A stretch of DNA of 64,000 nt from Legionella drozanskii LLAP-1. Lineage in GTDB: Bacteria; Pseudomonadota; Gammaproteobacteria; Legionellales; Legionellaceae. The DNA lies in contig NZ_LNXY01000001.1 in NCBI RefSeq assembly GCF_001467585.1, positions 165,549-229,548 on the forward strand. Direction: 5' to 3'. Of the stretch, positions 34,932-43,913 are shown one piece after another. The notes beneath the pieces are model-generated. The model worked only from the letters and a program-made list of their open reading frames with translations, ran no database searches and was not told where the DNA came from. A program made the position numbers and the translations under genes. Position 1 is the stretch's first letter. Each line of letters begins with the position of its first letter.

Positions 34932-35223
34932 TTCTTAATGGGATAAAAAGCCTTATCTATCGCAAAATTTTGATTTTTCAAATTTTGGCGATCTAGAACA
35001 TTCATAGGACACCTTTTTTATATTTCCCTCATTTGCCCTGCTTGTGAGGGATAGGTACGTTATCTTACCCAAGGCATACGGGCCCACACAATTTGGGGCA
35101 ATTCGATCCATTGATTCAACGAAAGTTGTTAATGTTTATTTAATATTTGTTATGTATATTATTCATTCAGAAAAAACCAAACAATTAATAGGATATAAAA
35201 AAGCCTTTCAGAGGAATATCATT

Positions 35224-35727
35224 ATGTTTGCTTATAAAGCCTTCCTATTTCAAACACAAAAATCGAACTCAGTGTTTATAGCAGAAAACTTTTTCGGTGA
35301 GTTACCGAAAACATCTGAAATTAAGGAATTGACATCTGATTATTGTATATTCATAACACTCGAAAATAAATCTCAAGGCCTCGGATTACAAACAATCAGG
35401 TTCAAGGTAGATGCATGTTATCTTGAAGGCGAACCAGACGATGACAGGGGAAATGATTTTTCACCTTCAGAAGTGACCCTAGCCATGCGTCACGATAATA
35501 AAATTGTAATATTGGAAGGCAGACATCGCGCAATCCATGCATTTCAAGGAGGTGTAGTACTGCCTGGTTTGGGTGGAGTATCGGGAAAACCAAACATTTT
35601 AGAGTATACTTTTGACCCAGATGAAGCTTCATATGGTTTCTTTACGAAAATAATTCCTATTGACGAATTTAGAAATTACCTTAACCCTTATACTTATGAC
35701 ACTGCCAGTTCGCTGAAAAAGGCCTAG
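35224..35727 (+). CDS. hypothetical protein with ParB-like GRHR motif
   Basis: 167 residues. The start at 35224 has GAGGAA eight bases upstream; the open frame extends back to 35044 but that part has no site. Residues about 94-110 (LAMRHDNKIVILEGRHRAIHAFQGG) resemble the signature of the ParB/sulfiredoxin nuclease-like fold (I-D/E-GRHR-A), in which the motif binds nucleotide. No HTH is seen, so it is not a ParB partition protein. No neighbour suggests a role. Confidence 0.65.
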   Translation: MFAYKAFLFQTQKSNSVFIAENFFGELPKTSEIKELTSDYCIFITLENKSQGLGLQTIRFKVDACYLEGEPDDDRGNDFSPSEVTLAMRHDNKIVILEGRHRAIHAFQGGVVLPGLGGVSGKPNILEYTFDPDEASYGFFTKIIPIDEFRNYLNPYTYDTASSLKKA

Positions 35728-35896
35728 CATGTACGTCGACCACTTTTATGACAACTTTGTTCCCACTTCAATTTTGTAGTTGTCATTCAAGCATGTTCAA
35801 CTAAGATTACTTCCTAATCACGGCTAATATCCACCCTATTTAATGTATAAGTTCCGCTTCTGTTAATCAAACACCTATTCTATTGAATAAGTGTAT

Positions 35897-35925
35897 TCTT
35901 TTTATCTGGCCTCCTGATAAAAAGA
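35897..35925. terminator. nested inverted repeats
   Basis: A perfect 10-bp inverted repeat TCTTTTTATC / GATAAAAAGA with a 9-base loop; GGCCTC (35908-35913) in the loop can instead pair with GAGGCC at 35925-35930, giving two exclusive hairpins. It lies between the convergent 35224 gene and the acetyltransferase pair and may end transcription from either side. Confidence 0.4.
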
Positions 35926-35994
35926 GAGGCCTTGCTCACCTAACTTGTATCTAAACCTAAAAGGGAAGGAAATTTCATCTTTCTTCGTTCATTG

Positions 35995-36954
35995 TTAAGG
36001 TAAGCTCAACTGTTTCGTGAACCACAATACTAAATCGTCATCCACGGGCGCACTATCTCCAGGAATAACCGGTTGGTAATTGTAAGTTACTCCCAACCCA
36101 TCGGGAATATAACCTTTTTTAATATATAGTTTTTGGGCATTGCCATAATCGTTGTACAATCCAACACCTAGACCAACTACCTGACTTCGAGTTGATGCTA
36201 ATTGCTCCGCAACCTCTAATAAACCTGTACCAATCCCTTTATTGCGATAAGGTGGCAAAACATTCAGATCCATAATCTCGGGAATATGTTGTTCTTTAAA
36301 AGATTGGTAGCTAGATTCCCATTTTAAAGTGACATAACCTGCAATCTGTTCATTATAAAAAACAACCCACATAAATCGTTCGTTAGTATTCTGCTCATGC
36401 CAATAAAGATCAAAAGTAGACTGGGGCTTATGCCAACGATTACGAGTAAACTCTGTGACTAAAAGAGGAATATCTTTTGGTTCAAAAACACGTATTTCTA
36501 TTTGATCTAGTCCTGGCTTCGATAAGGGAGGCTGTAAAAACTCTTTACGTAGAAAATAAAATACCGAATTTTTATGAAAGCCGGTTCGCTTAAATTCCAC
36601 TCTAAAACCTAACTTTTGGTAAAACCCGAGGGCTTCCCAATCCATGGTATTCACTGTCGCAAAGCTACAATTTTTTTCTTTTCCATAAGTCAGGGCAGCA
36701 TTGATTAATTTTGTACCCCATCCTTTATTTCTAATAATCTCACTAACCCAAAGGCTGTCGATGTGTAAGCCACCATAAAGCGTTGCACCGCTACAGCCAC
36801 CTACAATCGTCTTACTCTCGTCACGAATAAAGAATGCAAAGAAATCTAAGGCATCAAATCCTTTCTGTTGCTTGGCATAATCAGTAATACCATTAATCAA
36901 GACCTCAAAATCATTGGGGTTTGGATTTTCTTCAAAGGACAAAGTAAATCTCAT
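35995..36954 (-). CDS. tandem-domain GNAT acetyltransferase
   Basis: 319 residues with two GNAT N-acetyltransferase domains. The first (about 40-140) has the acetyl-CoA loop WVSEIIRNKGWGTKLINAAL; the second (about 150-315) has MDLNVLPPYRNKGIGTGLLEVAEQL. Both retain the Q/R-x-x-G-x-G/A type loop, the second fully. Substrate unknown. It overlaps the upstream GNAT gene by four bases (ATGA), so the two are translated together. Confidence 0.85.
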   Translation of the reverse strand: MRFTLSFEENPNPNDFEVLINGITDYAKQQKGFDALDFFAFFIRDESKTIVGGCSGATLYGGLHIDSLWVSEIIRNKGWGTKLINAALTYGKEKNCSFATVNTMDWEALGFYQKLGFRVEFKRTGFHKNSVFYFLRKEFLQPPLSKPGLDQIEIRVFEPKDIPLLVTEFTRNRWHKPQSTFDLYWHEQNTNERFMWVVFYNEQIAGYVTLKWESSYQSFKEQHIPEIMDLNVLPPYRNKGIGTGLLEVAEQLASTRSQVVGLGVGLYNDYGNAQKLYIKKGYIPDGLGVTYNYQPVIPGDSAPVDDDLVLWFTKQLSLP

Positions 36955-37418
36955 AATCCAAGCTCCATTACGGTAACAGGATGCTCTTTAAAGTGATCTA
37001 GACCTATTTTTTGCCAACCTAATTTCTGGTAATACTCTGGAATCGTTGGATCAAATGCAAATAAAAATAGCTGATTAAATCCTAATTGCTTGGCTTTTTG
37101 TTTCGTAGCATTAATAAGCTGTTCTCCTATACCCTGATTTTGGTAATCAGGATCCACCACAAGAGAACCAAGCCAAGGCATTAAGTCAGGACGAATACCA
37201 TCATTCTCACGCAAACTACACATCCCAACAGGTTTGTCTTCAGAAAGAGCTAGTATAGTCAATGGGATTACATTGTCATTCAAATGCTCATGAAATCGTT
37301 GCTTAACACGCTCAATAGACACATCAGGAACCCATATGCGTCCTAAAACTTGATACCAAATTTGAGCAAGCGGTTCGATTGCTTCAGGATAATTTTTAAG
37401 GAAATCTATTTTTATCAT
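36951..37418 (-). CDS. GNAT-family N-acetyltransferase
   Basis: 155-residue single GNAT domain: PVGMCSLREN, then SLVVDPDYQNQGIGEQLINATKQ (acetyl-CoA loop QNQGIG) and FAFDPTIPEYYQKLGWQKIG at the end, as in aminoglycoside or small-molecule acetyltransferases. First gene of a two-gene unit with the tandem GNAT. Confidence 0.87.
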   Translation of the reverse strand: MIKIDFLKNYPEAIEPLAQIWYQVLGRIWVPDVSIERVKQRFHEHLNDNVIPLTILALSEDKPVGMCSLRENDGIRPDLMPWLGSLVVDPDYQNQGIGEQLINATKQKAKQLGFNQLFLFAFDPTIPEYYQKLGWQKIGLDHFKEHPVTVMELGL

Positions 37419-37585
37419 GTTTTCATCTTTATATTATTTATTGCTTTTACACTGTAGGATTGCATGGTAGAAATATTAAGAAAGTTGTATCTCACCGGAT
37501 CCCCTACTCTTTATATATTCCTGTCTAATTTTAGGATTAATCATACTTAAAAGTATTTAAGGGAAAAGAGAATCTCTATTTCTCC

Positions 37586-38113
37586 CTATGCAATGGCCTT
37601 TATAACTTTGTTGATATCTTCCTCAATAATTTTATTAATTTCCAAAATTTGATCAGAATAACCAACAGATTCAACAACTAAGGTAGCTACTTCTTCATAA
37701 AAAGCATCTCGTTCCTGATGTTGTTTTTCCAAGAAACTTTTCATATCATCCACCGGGAGCGATGGAACCCGACCATTTTTCATACGACCAAGTTGAGTTG
37801 GTATAGAGACTTTCAAATAAACAACAAATTCTGAGGACAATAATTTTCGACATTGTTCGCTCGAAACAATACATTCCTCCAATAAAACGACAACATTTTC
37901 TTTTCCTATACAATGAGAAATGATGTCTGCTTGACAGCGATTAAAGGATGCTTCTCCTTGCTCTCCCAGAATGTCTCTTGTAAGTCGTCCAATATAACGT
38001 TCAAGGCTTGGATTTGCATCAACGAGTTGCCATCCTAATTTTTTAGCCAATGCTTCGGTAAATATAAACTTACCTGTACCCATATGACCCACGATGAAGA
38101 TGCGATTTATCAT
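37586..38113 (-). CDS. shikimate-kinase-like P-loop protein with altered Walker A
   Basis: 175 residues with the build of small P-loop kinases of the shikimate/adenylate kinase group: RIFIVGHMGTGKFIFTEALAKKLGWQLVDANPSLERYIG, a GEASFNRC element and NGRVPSLPVDDM, where the shikimate kinase lid would be. The Walker A reads GHMGTGKF (residues 9-16): the Ser or Thr after the Lys, which binds Mg, is Phe, so normal phosphotransfer is doubtful. The Asp pair of shikimate kinase (DTD) is not present in full (VDANPS). Probably a divergent paralogue or an adenylate-kinase-like NTPase; it is not the housekeeping aroK. Confidence 0.75.
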   Translation of the reverse strand: MINRIFIVGHMGTGKFIFTEALAKKLGWQLVDANPSLERYIGRLTRDILGEQGEASFNRCQADIISHCIGKENVVVLLEECIVSSEQCRKLLSSEFVVYLKVSIPTQLGRMKNGRVPSLPVDDMKSFLEKQHQERDAFYEEVATLVVESVGYSDQILEINKIIEEDINKVIKAIA

Positions 38114-38291
38114 TTGTTAATAACCCCTTAGACAGATATTTGTTGCAGTCAAAGACTCTTAAAGCAAACCACCTATACCATGCTTTTCTTCGATATTAAG
38201 TAATTTAAGTATTGCGCCATGGGCATGCCGCTTCCCTTTGTTCTACTAACAATAGCACTAAAAAGTTTTGTTTCTGGTTGCTAGCGCCATC

Positions 38292-41273
38292 TCATTTAAA
38301 CATAGTAGGTCTATACTGACTAGGAGAAATTAGTTGCTGTATGTCTTCAGGAGCCGTATTAGCAAGTTGGGTAGCAACAACACCTTCTCTATCTGCGATA
38401 TCAGTTCTTGCATGATAGTCGATTAAAACTTTAATAAATTCACTATCTAATTTTAATTTTAATGCAACATGAAGAGCTGTATTTTTACCGGGATGAGTTT
38501 GATTATCGACGCATGCGCCTTGTTCTAATAGAGCTTCTAGCATTGGCAGATTTTTTTCGGCAACTGCTTGCACAATCAACGGTTTTCCGTCATATAATTG
38601 GTCTAAAATGGCTCTATTAGCCTTTTGAGTCAATGCGATAAAAAGCTCGGTATTTTTTAATTTAATTGCAGAAACTAATAAAATACTCAAAATACTTTGA
38701 TGCATTGGCTCTGGGGAATCAAAAGTCATCTCTTTTAATAATTCTATTTCTTGCTTGGTGTTTCCTTCACTATGAGCTTTCAAGAGCCCTAGAAATTGAG
38801 GTGAATCGCCCAGAATAACAGAAAAATAATCAACTAAATTTTGGTCTATGACATACTGTAAAGCTGATATGGGCTGTGGTTCCTCATCAAGAATATTTTT
38901 TGGTTTGCCTAAAAGCAAGCTCGAGGCTCCATTTTTTATTAAAACTTCAACAATAGAGTAATTTTTCAGTTCTAGGGCACTTACTAATAAACTATGGCCC
39001 CTGGTTGAACATAGGTTGATAATCTCTTTATGGTGTTTCACAAAACTTTCAACAAAGGCAAGATTACTAAATTCAATCTGTTTGACACACAATGCTATAA
39101 GATCTTCTGGTTTTGCATATTTGATCAGAATATCAGAAATTTGATTATTATCTTCTGTTGAATTTGATAAAAGGGCCTCACTGATATCAAACGTATTGGG
39201 TAAATATTGCAGAATTAGAGATATCATTTTGGCGTTTTTATTTTGAAGTGCTATATCAAAAATATTACGGCCAAAACTATCTTTAGCTGTTGGATCGCAA
39301 TGTCCCTCTTGAAGTAATTTTTCTAAAGATCGACTACTCCCAGTTATTAATGCTGCATGTAGATGGGTAAATTGACAAGGGGAATTTTCTTGATATTTTT
39401 TAGCTGTTTCTTTATTTTTGGGCCGCTCCTGCTTTGAAAATAACTTGAATTTATCTAGAGCAATATCCTCTGTTTGGTTACTAAAATAGAAAATATAGAA
39501 AGAAATTGGTAATTTATTATCCTCTGTTATTTTTTTTATAGCACGATATTTTATATCCATAACGAGATCGCTAAGAGAATGGGCGAGCAGCTCAGGATCG
39601 GCTTCAAATTCAAAATTAGGATCATGATAATCAACATAGGTACCACTCTCAACCACATCACCACTTGTTCCGTGCTCACCACCTCCTAGATTAAATTGGA
39701 TTCCTGCGGGCATCTTCCTAATGAGGGATAAATACTCATTCACTTGTCCTAGTGTCATTTGTTTAGTGTCCATATCGCTAACAGAAACAATAGAAACCTC
39801 TTTTGTTGCTGGGGCAACTAGCTCAAATTTTCTTTCTGTTTCCTCTTGAGGAATAGGGATTACACTTCTTGTTGCTGTACCCTGAAACCAAATGATATCT
39901 TGCGTCCAATACTCAAGTAATGAACTGACACTTTCGTGATATTTTGCTTGCTCTGATTCTTCTGGGAAGGAGGCATTTAAGGTAGATAAACTACGGCGCA
40001 ATTTAGAAATAAATCTAAGATTCTCATAATAGTATGACTTCTGTCCTCTTGCAGAATAAAAATTTCGCAAAATGGAAAAACCATTACAGTGGCCAGTAAT
40101 AGCAAGATAATCCGTATCGCGATAATTAAGCATCAAATAATAGTGCATTATGGGCAGCAAATATCGGTGATTGATTGCTGCCCTTTGTTGACCATATAAT
40201 GGATTTTTTCTAACCGCTTCCAGCTCTTTCTTAGGATAGATTAATGTTAGTTGTTCTTCATTACCGGCATCAATCGCCCTATCAACGCCGGTAAAACCAT
40301 AAATATTTTTGCTCTTTAAGAGTAATTCTTTTTGAGGATGTTCCAGTAGCAATTGAGTAATTTCTGGATTATTTTGACGAATAGCATAATGAAAAACACA
40401 ATTTCCATAAACGTCTTTTAACAGAACATCGGCTTGATGCTCCAAGAGTAACTTTACCATTTTAAGGTCGTTCGCTTCTACAGCCAACATCAAGGGAGTT
40501 TTTTTTACTTCGTTTTGATAGTTTATATAAGAACCCAAGGATAATAAATATTGAACCAGTTGATGTTGATGATGCTGAGCTGCTGCATGTAATGCCGTTT
40601 GCCTGAAAGAAGAATTGTTCGGACTCAATTCCCCTCCTTTTGAGAGTAGATAATCCACAAGATCTTGATGGCCATTACTAGCTGCAATAAGTAGTAGTCT
40701 TGGTAAGAGTGATTCCGAATATCGAAATTCATTAGCTCCATTTTTAATAGTCTCTAAATCGCCAAGCTCTGCAAGCCTGTCAAAGGGACTAGCCATAAAA
40801 CTATTAAAAAACCTGCTTGATTTTGATTTATCGAAGTTTGATTCCTTTAATTGAGGATAAGATTCATTGAGTGATTCTAAAATTTGATCATTAAACCAAA
40901 CACGGCAGGTTGGATGTACTTTCGCCGCTAAGATATGAGAACATTTTGCCCCCCTCTCAAATAAAATTTTCGCTATCTCGAGGTGCCCTGCTTCTAATGC
41001 CATTTCTAAGGCAGTGATTCCTTCCTTTTGAAAAAGTGGAATCTGCTCGATATTAACGTTTGGATCCTTGATGAGATTAGCAACCGCTTCTTCATCACCA
41101 GCCATAGAAGCATAATGAAGTAGGGTATAACCATTTATATCAAAAAAATTAGCATGGGTAGGATGAGTAATATAGGGCGGCTTTTGGTTTTCAATTTTAC
41201 CCTCGAAAAGCTGACGTTCGGCAATAATTTCACGTAATTTTTCATACTTTTCGCGAATTTCTTTCAAGCTCAT
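38292..41273 (-). CDS. large ankyrin-repeat protein, candidate Dot/Icm effector
   Basis: 993 residues. Two blocks of ankyrin repeats: the first about 45-340 (GYTLLHYASMAGDEEAVANLI, GITALEMALEAGHLEIAKILFERGA, QTALHAAAQHHQHQLVQYLLSLG, KTPLMLAVEANDLKMVKLLLEHQAD), the second about 630-985 (FTHLHAALITGSSRSLEKLL to NTALHVALKLKLDSEFIKVLI). Between them, about 345-620, is a non-repeat domain (ITGHCNGFSILRNFYSARG; FNLGGGEHGTSGDVVESGTY) of unknown fold with a His/Gly-rich loop and a Cys-His pair. No signal peptide. AAGGAG sits eight bases before ATG 41273; ATG 41279 would be too close. Ankyrin effectors act on host membrane traffic in Legionella; that is family knowledge. Confidence 0.85.
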   Translation of the reverse strand: MSLKEIREKYEKLREIIAERQLFEGKIENQKPPYITHPTHANFFDINGYTLLHYASMAGDEEAVANLIKDPNVNIEQIPLFQKEGITALEMALEAGHLEIAKILFERGAKCSHILAAKVHPTCRVWFNDQILESLNESYPQLKESNFDKSKSSRFFNSFMASPFDRLAELGDLETIKNGANEFRYSESLLPRLLLIAASNGHQDLVDYLLSKGGELSPNNSSFRQTALHAAAQHHQHQLVQYLLSLGSYINYQNEVKKTPLMLAVEANDLKMVKLLLEHQADVLLKDVYGNCVFHYAIRQNNPEITQLLLEHPQKELLLKSKNIYGFTGVDRAIDAGNEEQLTLIYPKKELEAVRKNPLYGQQRAAINHRYLLPIMHYYLMLNYRDTDYLAITGHCNGFSILRNFYSARGQKSYYYENLRFISKLRRSLSTLNASFPEESEQAKYHESVSSLLEYWTQDIIWFQGTATRSVIPIPQEETERKFELVAPATKEVSIVSVSDMDTKQMTLGQVNEYLSLIRKMPAGIQFNLGGGEHGTSGDVVESGTYVDYHDPNFEFEADPELLAHSLSDLVMDIKYRAIKKITEDNKLPISFYIFYFSNQTEDIALDKFKLFSKQERPKNKETAKKYQENSPCQFTHLHAALITGSSRSLEKLLQEGHCDPTAKDSFGRNIFDIALQNKNAKMISLILQYLPNTFDISEALLSNSTEDNNQISDILIKYAKPEDLIALCVKQIEFSNLAFVESFVKHHKEIINLCSTRGHSLLVSALELKNYSIVEVLIKNGASSLLLGKPKNILDEEPQPISALQYVIDQNLVDYFSVILGDSPQFLGLLKAHSEGNTKQEIELLKEMTFDSPEPMHQSILSILLVSAIKLKNTELFIALTQKANRAILDQLYDGKPLIVQAVAEKNLPMLEALLEQGACVDNQTHPGKNTALHVALKLKLDSEFIKVLIDYHARTDIADREGVVATQLANTAPEDIQQLISPSQYRPTMFK

Positions 41274-41629
41274 ACCCATTACTCCTTAATTTACTCCATT
41301 CTGTAGACTAAAATAAATATCCTGTAATTTTTTGGTGATACTTCTGGCCTAATTAGGTAGTTCAACTCGTTGCCGTTAAGGGTATTTCTCTCAATATTAG
41401 CAGAAAAATCTTCGTCTGATATTTTTTTACCAATGTCATTTAAGACCACAAATTAAGGAATTATAATTATCTACGCTTTTATATTAATAATTATCTATAA
41501 TTAAAATCATACCTTCAGAATCTTTTTATCTCCTTTCTAGACCAGACAAGATCAAATCAATGTAGTTGAATTTATTAAACTTTAGTCGGTAAGAAGCCGA
41601 ATATTTCAGTATGAGACAACGGAGAAAAA
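41274..41629. other. 356-base region between divergent starts
   Basis: AT-rich region with promoters expected for the ankyrin gene and the lipid-kinase gene. TATAAT at 41496-41501 on the plus strand is a possible -10, about 130 bases before the lipid-kinase gene. No RNA gene or ORF is supported. Confidence 0.4.
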
Positions 41630-42493
41630 ATGAATACTATTGCTGTTGTTATTAATAATAAGGCAAAAAATCACGCCGAATACAAACCTTATTTGGATGC
41701 ATTTGAAGAAACAAAAATACCTTACAAATTGTATGTGATATCACCAAAAAAATTAGCTTTAACTTTACAAAAATGTATATCTAAGCATAAGCTTATTTTT
41801 GTTGGAGGGGGTGATGGAACCATACGTACTGCTGCACAATATTGCATTAATACTTCGACTATTTTAGGCGTCCTTCCTTTGGGAACTCTTAACCATCTGG
41901 CTAAGGAATTAGGATTACCACTGAATGCCAAAGACTTAATTGAAAGTCTTCAAAAAAACCAGACAGTTACAATTGATGTAGGAACAGTAAACGGTTTTAT
42001 TTTTCTTAATAATGCTTCTGTTGGGTTTTATCCGAAATTTGCTAATAAACGCGATCTATACACCCGAACTTATAATAAATGGTTAAGTTATATACCCAGT
42101 TTTATTCACAGTTTAAAAAAGCACAGGATCATTTCTTTAACAATTAAGAGTAAACATCTAAATCTTTCCCTACGTACTTCCTTTCTCATGGTGAGTAATA
42201 ATTTATATTCATACGAATTTCCCATGACTTTAAAAAGGAAGAGTTTTCATGCGTCATTGTTAGGGTTGTATTTTTTAAAACACGGCAAAATACGCTTGTT
42301 AAAAATAATAAAACATTTATTTACTAGCGACTCGCAGTTTGAAATACATCAATCGAAATTGCCTATTGAGGTATATTTTAATAATAACAAAGAAATTACT
42401 ATTTCTTTGGATGGTGATACCCAGAAGGTTAAAGGGCCTTTACTTTTTAAAACCCTACCCCACTCATTAACTTTTTTATCGATCTCATCATGA
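41630..42493 (+). CDS. diacylglycerol-kinase-domain lipid kinase
   Basis: 287 residues of the DAGK/YegS/sphingosine-kinase fold. The nucleotide-binding loop FVGGGDGTIRTAAQYC and GVLPLGTLNHLAKELGLP are the family signatures; SLDGDTQKVKGPL near the C-terminus is the metal or lipid-binding region. Likely phosphorylates diacylglycerol or another lipid. GGAG lies just before the ATG. The following metallophosphoesterase starts inside its stop codon (4-base overlap), which suggests coupled lipid kinase and phosphatase functions, though the phosphoesterase's substrate is unknown. Confidence 0.88.
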   Translation: MNTIAVVINNKAKNHAEYKPYLDAFEETKIPYKLYVISPKKLALTLQKCISKHKLIFVGGGDGTIRTAAQYCINTSTILGVLPLGTLNHLAKELGLPLNAKDLIESLQKNQTVTIDVGTVNGFIFLNNASVGFYPKFANKRDLYTRTYNKWLSYIPSFIHSLKKHRIISLTIKSKHLNLSLRTSFLMVSNNLYSYEFPMTLKRKSFHASLLGLYFLKHGKIRLLKIIKHLFTSDSQFEIHQSKLPIEVYFNNNKEITISLDGDTQKVKGPLLFKTLPHSLTFLSISS

Positions 42494-43254
42494 AAATAAT
42501 TCATATCTCAGATTTACATTTCGGGATGCATAATCCCTTAATTATTGAACCTTTTTTTGAGAGTTTAGCCATTTTAAAACCGGATATAATTATTATATCA
42601 GGCGACTTGACACAACGAGCGAGGCACGAACAATACCAACTACTGCAAATATTCTTAAAGCGCCTACCTGCTCCCTTTCTAATAGTTCCCGGAAATCATG
42701 ATATTCCACTCTATAATGCGTTTTCGCGACTACTTAATCCTTTTAAACGATACAAACACTATATTTCCCCCCAGCTAGATGCTAGTTTTTACAATGACGA
42801 AGTTAATATTTTAGGGGTTAATAGTGTCACTCCTTATAAAATTAAAGATGGAACATTAGCTCCTCAAACCTTAGATCGTATTAAAAATCATTTTTCTTCA
42901 ACTTCAGGGCAATTAAATATTCTTTTTTTCCACCATAATCTGAATTATTTTTCAGGGATGCATCATCCTTTAAATAATGCAGAAGAGTTTATAAATTATT
43001 TAAAAGACAGTCCGATTCACATGGTTTGTACTGGACATTTACATTATGCAACTTTAAAGTTAATTTCGAAAAATCAGGCTGGCTCTTGTGCCATTCTTCA
43101 TGCAGGTTCGCTCTGTTGCCTGCGTAGTAAAGACAAACTGAATAGTTTTTATTTAATTGATTCAAATAATTTAAAATGTACTATTAATTGGCAGGTTTTC
43201 AATACAACTTCTTTTTCAACTTATCAAACGCATTCCCTTGATCTGACTATCTAG
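42490..43254 (+). CDS. calcineurin-like metallophosphoesterase
   Basis: 254 residues with all metal motifs in order: ISDLHFGMHN, ISGDLTQRARH, VPGNHDIPLYN, FFHHN and CTGHLHYATL. This is the CpdA/YkuE-like single-domain layout: phosphodiesterase or phosphomonoesterase with two metal ions. No signal peptide or membrane segment. It overlaps the lipid kinase by four bases (ATGA), so the two are translated together. A role in the same lipid or phosphate pathway is likely but unproven; cAMP phosphodiesterase activity is another option for this family. Confidence 0.88.
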   Translation: MKIIHISDLHFGMHNPLIIEPFFESLAILKPDIIIISGDLTQRARHEQYQLLQIFLKRLPAPFLIVPGNHDIPLYNAFSRLLNPFKRYKHYISPQLDASFYNDEVNILGVNSVTPYKIKDGTLAPQTLDRIKNHFSSTSGQLNILFFHHNLNYFSGMHHPLNNAEEFINYLKDSPIHMVCTGHLHYATLKLISKNQAGSCAILHAGSLCCLRSKDKLNSFYLIDSNNLKCTINWQVFNTTSFSTYQTHSLDLTI

Positions 43255-43379
43255 ACTTAAGACTTAGTGAGTACTTCCGAGCTTTTTACGGACAAGAAAG
43301 TTGTTTTATTTAACCCTCTCAAGTTTAAGCTGAAAGTCACTAAGCAATAAATTACATTTTTTCAAAAACTCCAGATACT

Positions 43380-43901
43380 CTATTTAATTTTTTTTTTCGC
43401 CTTATGTGCATGTGAATCTATTTTAGACTTGGATTTTTTAGACGAAGTCGACTCTGCTTTTTTTAAAGAGAGCAATAAACTTTGTTTTAAATAATGCATC
43501 TCTTCTTTAATAATATAAGCATCTTCTTTTGATAAAACTTTTTTTGCATGTTTAAAAATAGTACCCTCTTCCTCCTTTACATGATGATCGACAATTTCTT
43601 TTAATTTCTCCACTTTTTTTACCCAAGATGCCGCAAATTCCTTAGAATTTACAATAAGGTTTATTTGATCTTCGATTTCTTTATGTTCTTTTTGTCCGTG
43701 CAAAGCCTCTTCTTTAGTCAAATCAAATTTCTTTAAAGCCTGATAAAAAGTTTCTTGTTCAGAATGAGCGTGAACAAAAAGTTCTTGGGTAATTAAGGCT
43801 ACAATTTGCTTTTTACGATCTAGCAATGTCGAATGTTCAAATTGTTTAAATAATTGAGCTACATGGTCGTGGTCTAATTTTAAATAGTCATAGATATCCA
43901 T
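43380..43901 (-). CDS. hemerythrin HHE-domain protein
   Basis: 173 residues. Three helices carry the di-iron ligands: LDHDHVAQLFKQFE, HAHSEQETFY, HGQKEHKEIEDQI and HHVKEEEGTIF. Followed by a Lys-rich tail (SKKSKSKIDSHAHKAKKKIK). Such proteins bind oxygen, nitric oxide or repair Fe-S clusters; here a stress role is likely. It is the second gene after a zinc alcohol dehydrogenase (12-base gap), probably one transcript. Confidence 0.88.
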   Translation of the reverse strand: MDIYDYLKLDHDHVAQLFKQFEHSTLLDRKKQIVALITQELFVHAHSEQETFYQALKKFDLTKEEALHGQKEHKEIEDQINLIVNSKEFAASWVKKVEKLKEIVDHHVKEEEGTIFKHAKKVLSKEDAYIIKEEMHYLKQSLLLSLKKAESTSSKKSKSKIDSHAHKAKKKIK

Positions 43902-43913
43902 AGGACCTCCTTG

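Noticed and set aside
35044..35223. N-terminal extension of the GRHR-motif protein
   Set aside because: No ribosome site at 35044, while ATG 35224 has GAGGAA at ideal distance.
37586..38113. Housekeeping shikimate kinase aroK
   Set aside because: The Walker A Ser/Thr is Phe, the DTD element is lost, and there is no aroB next to it.
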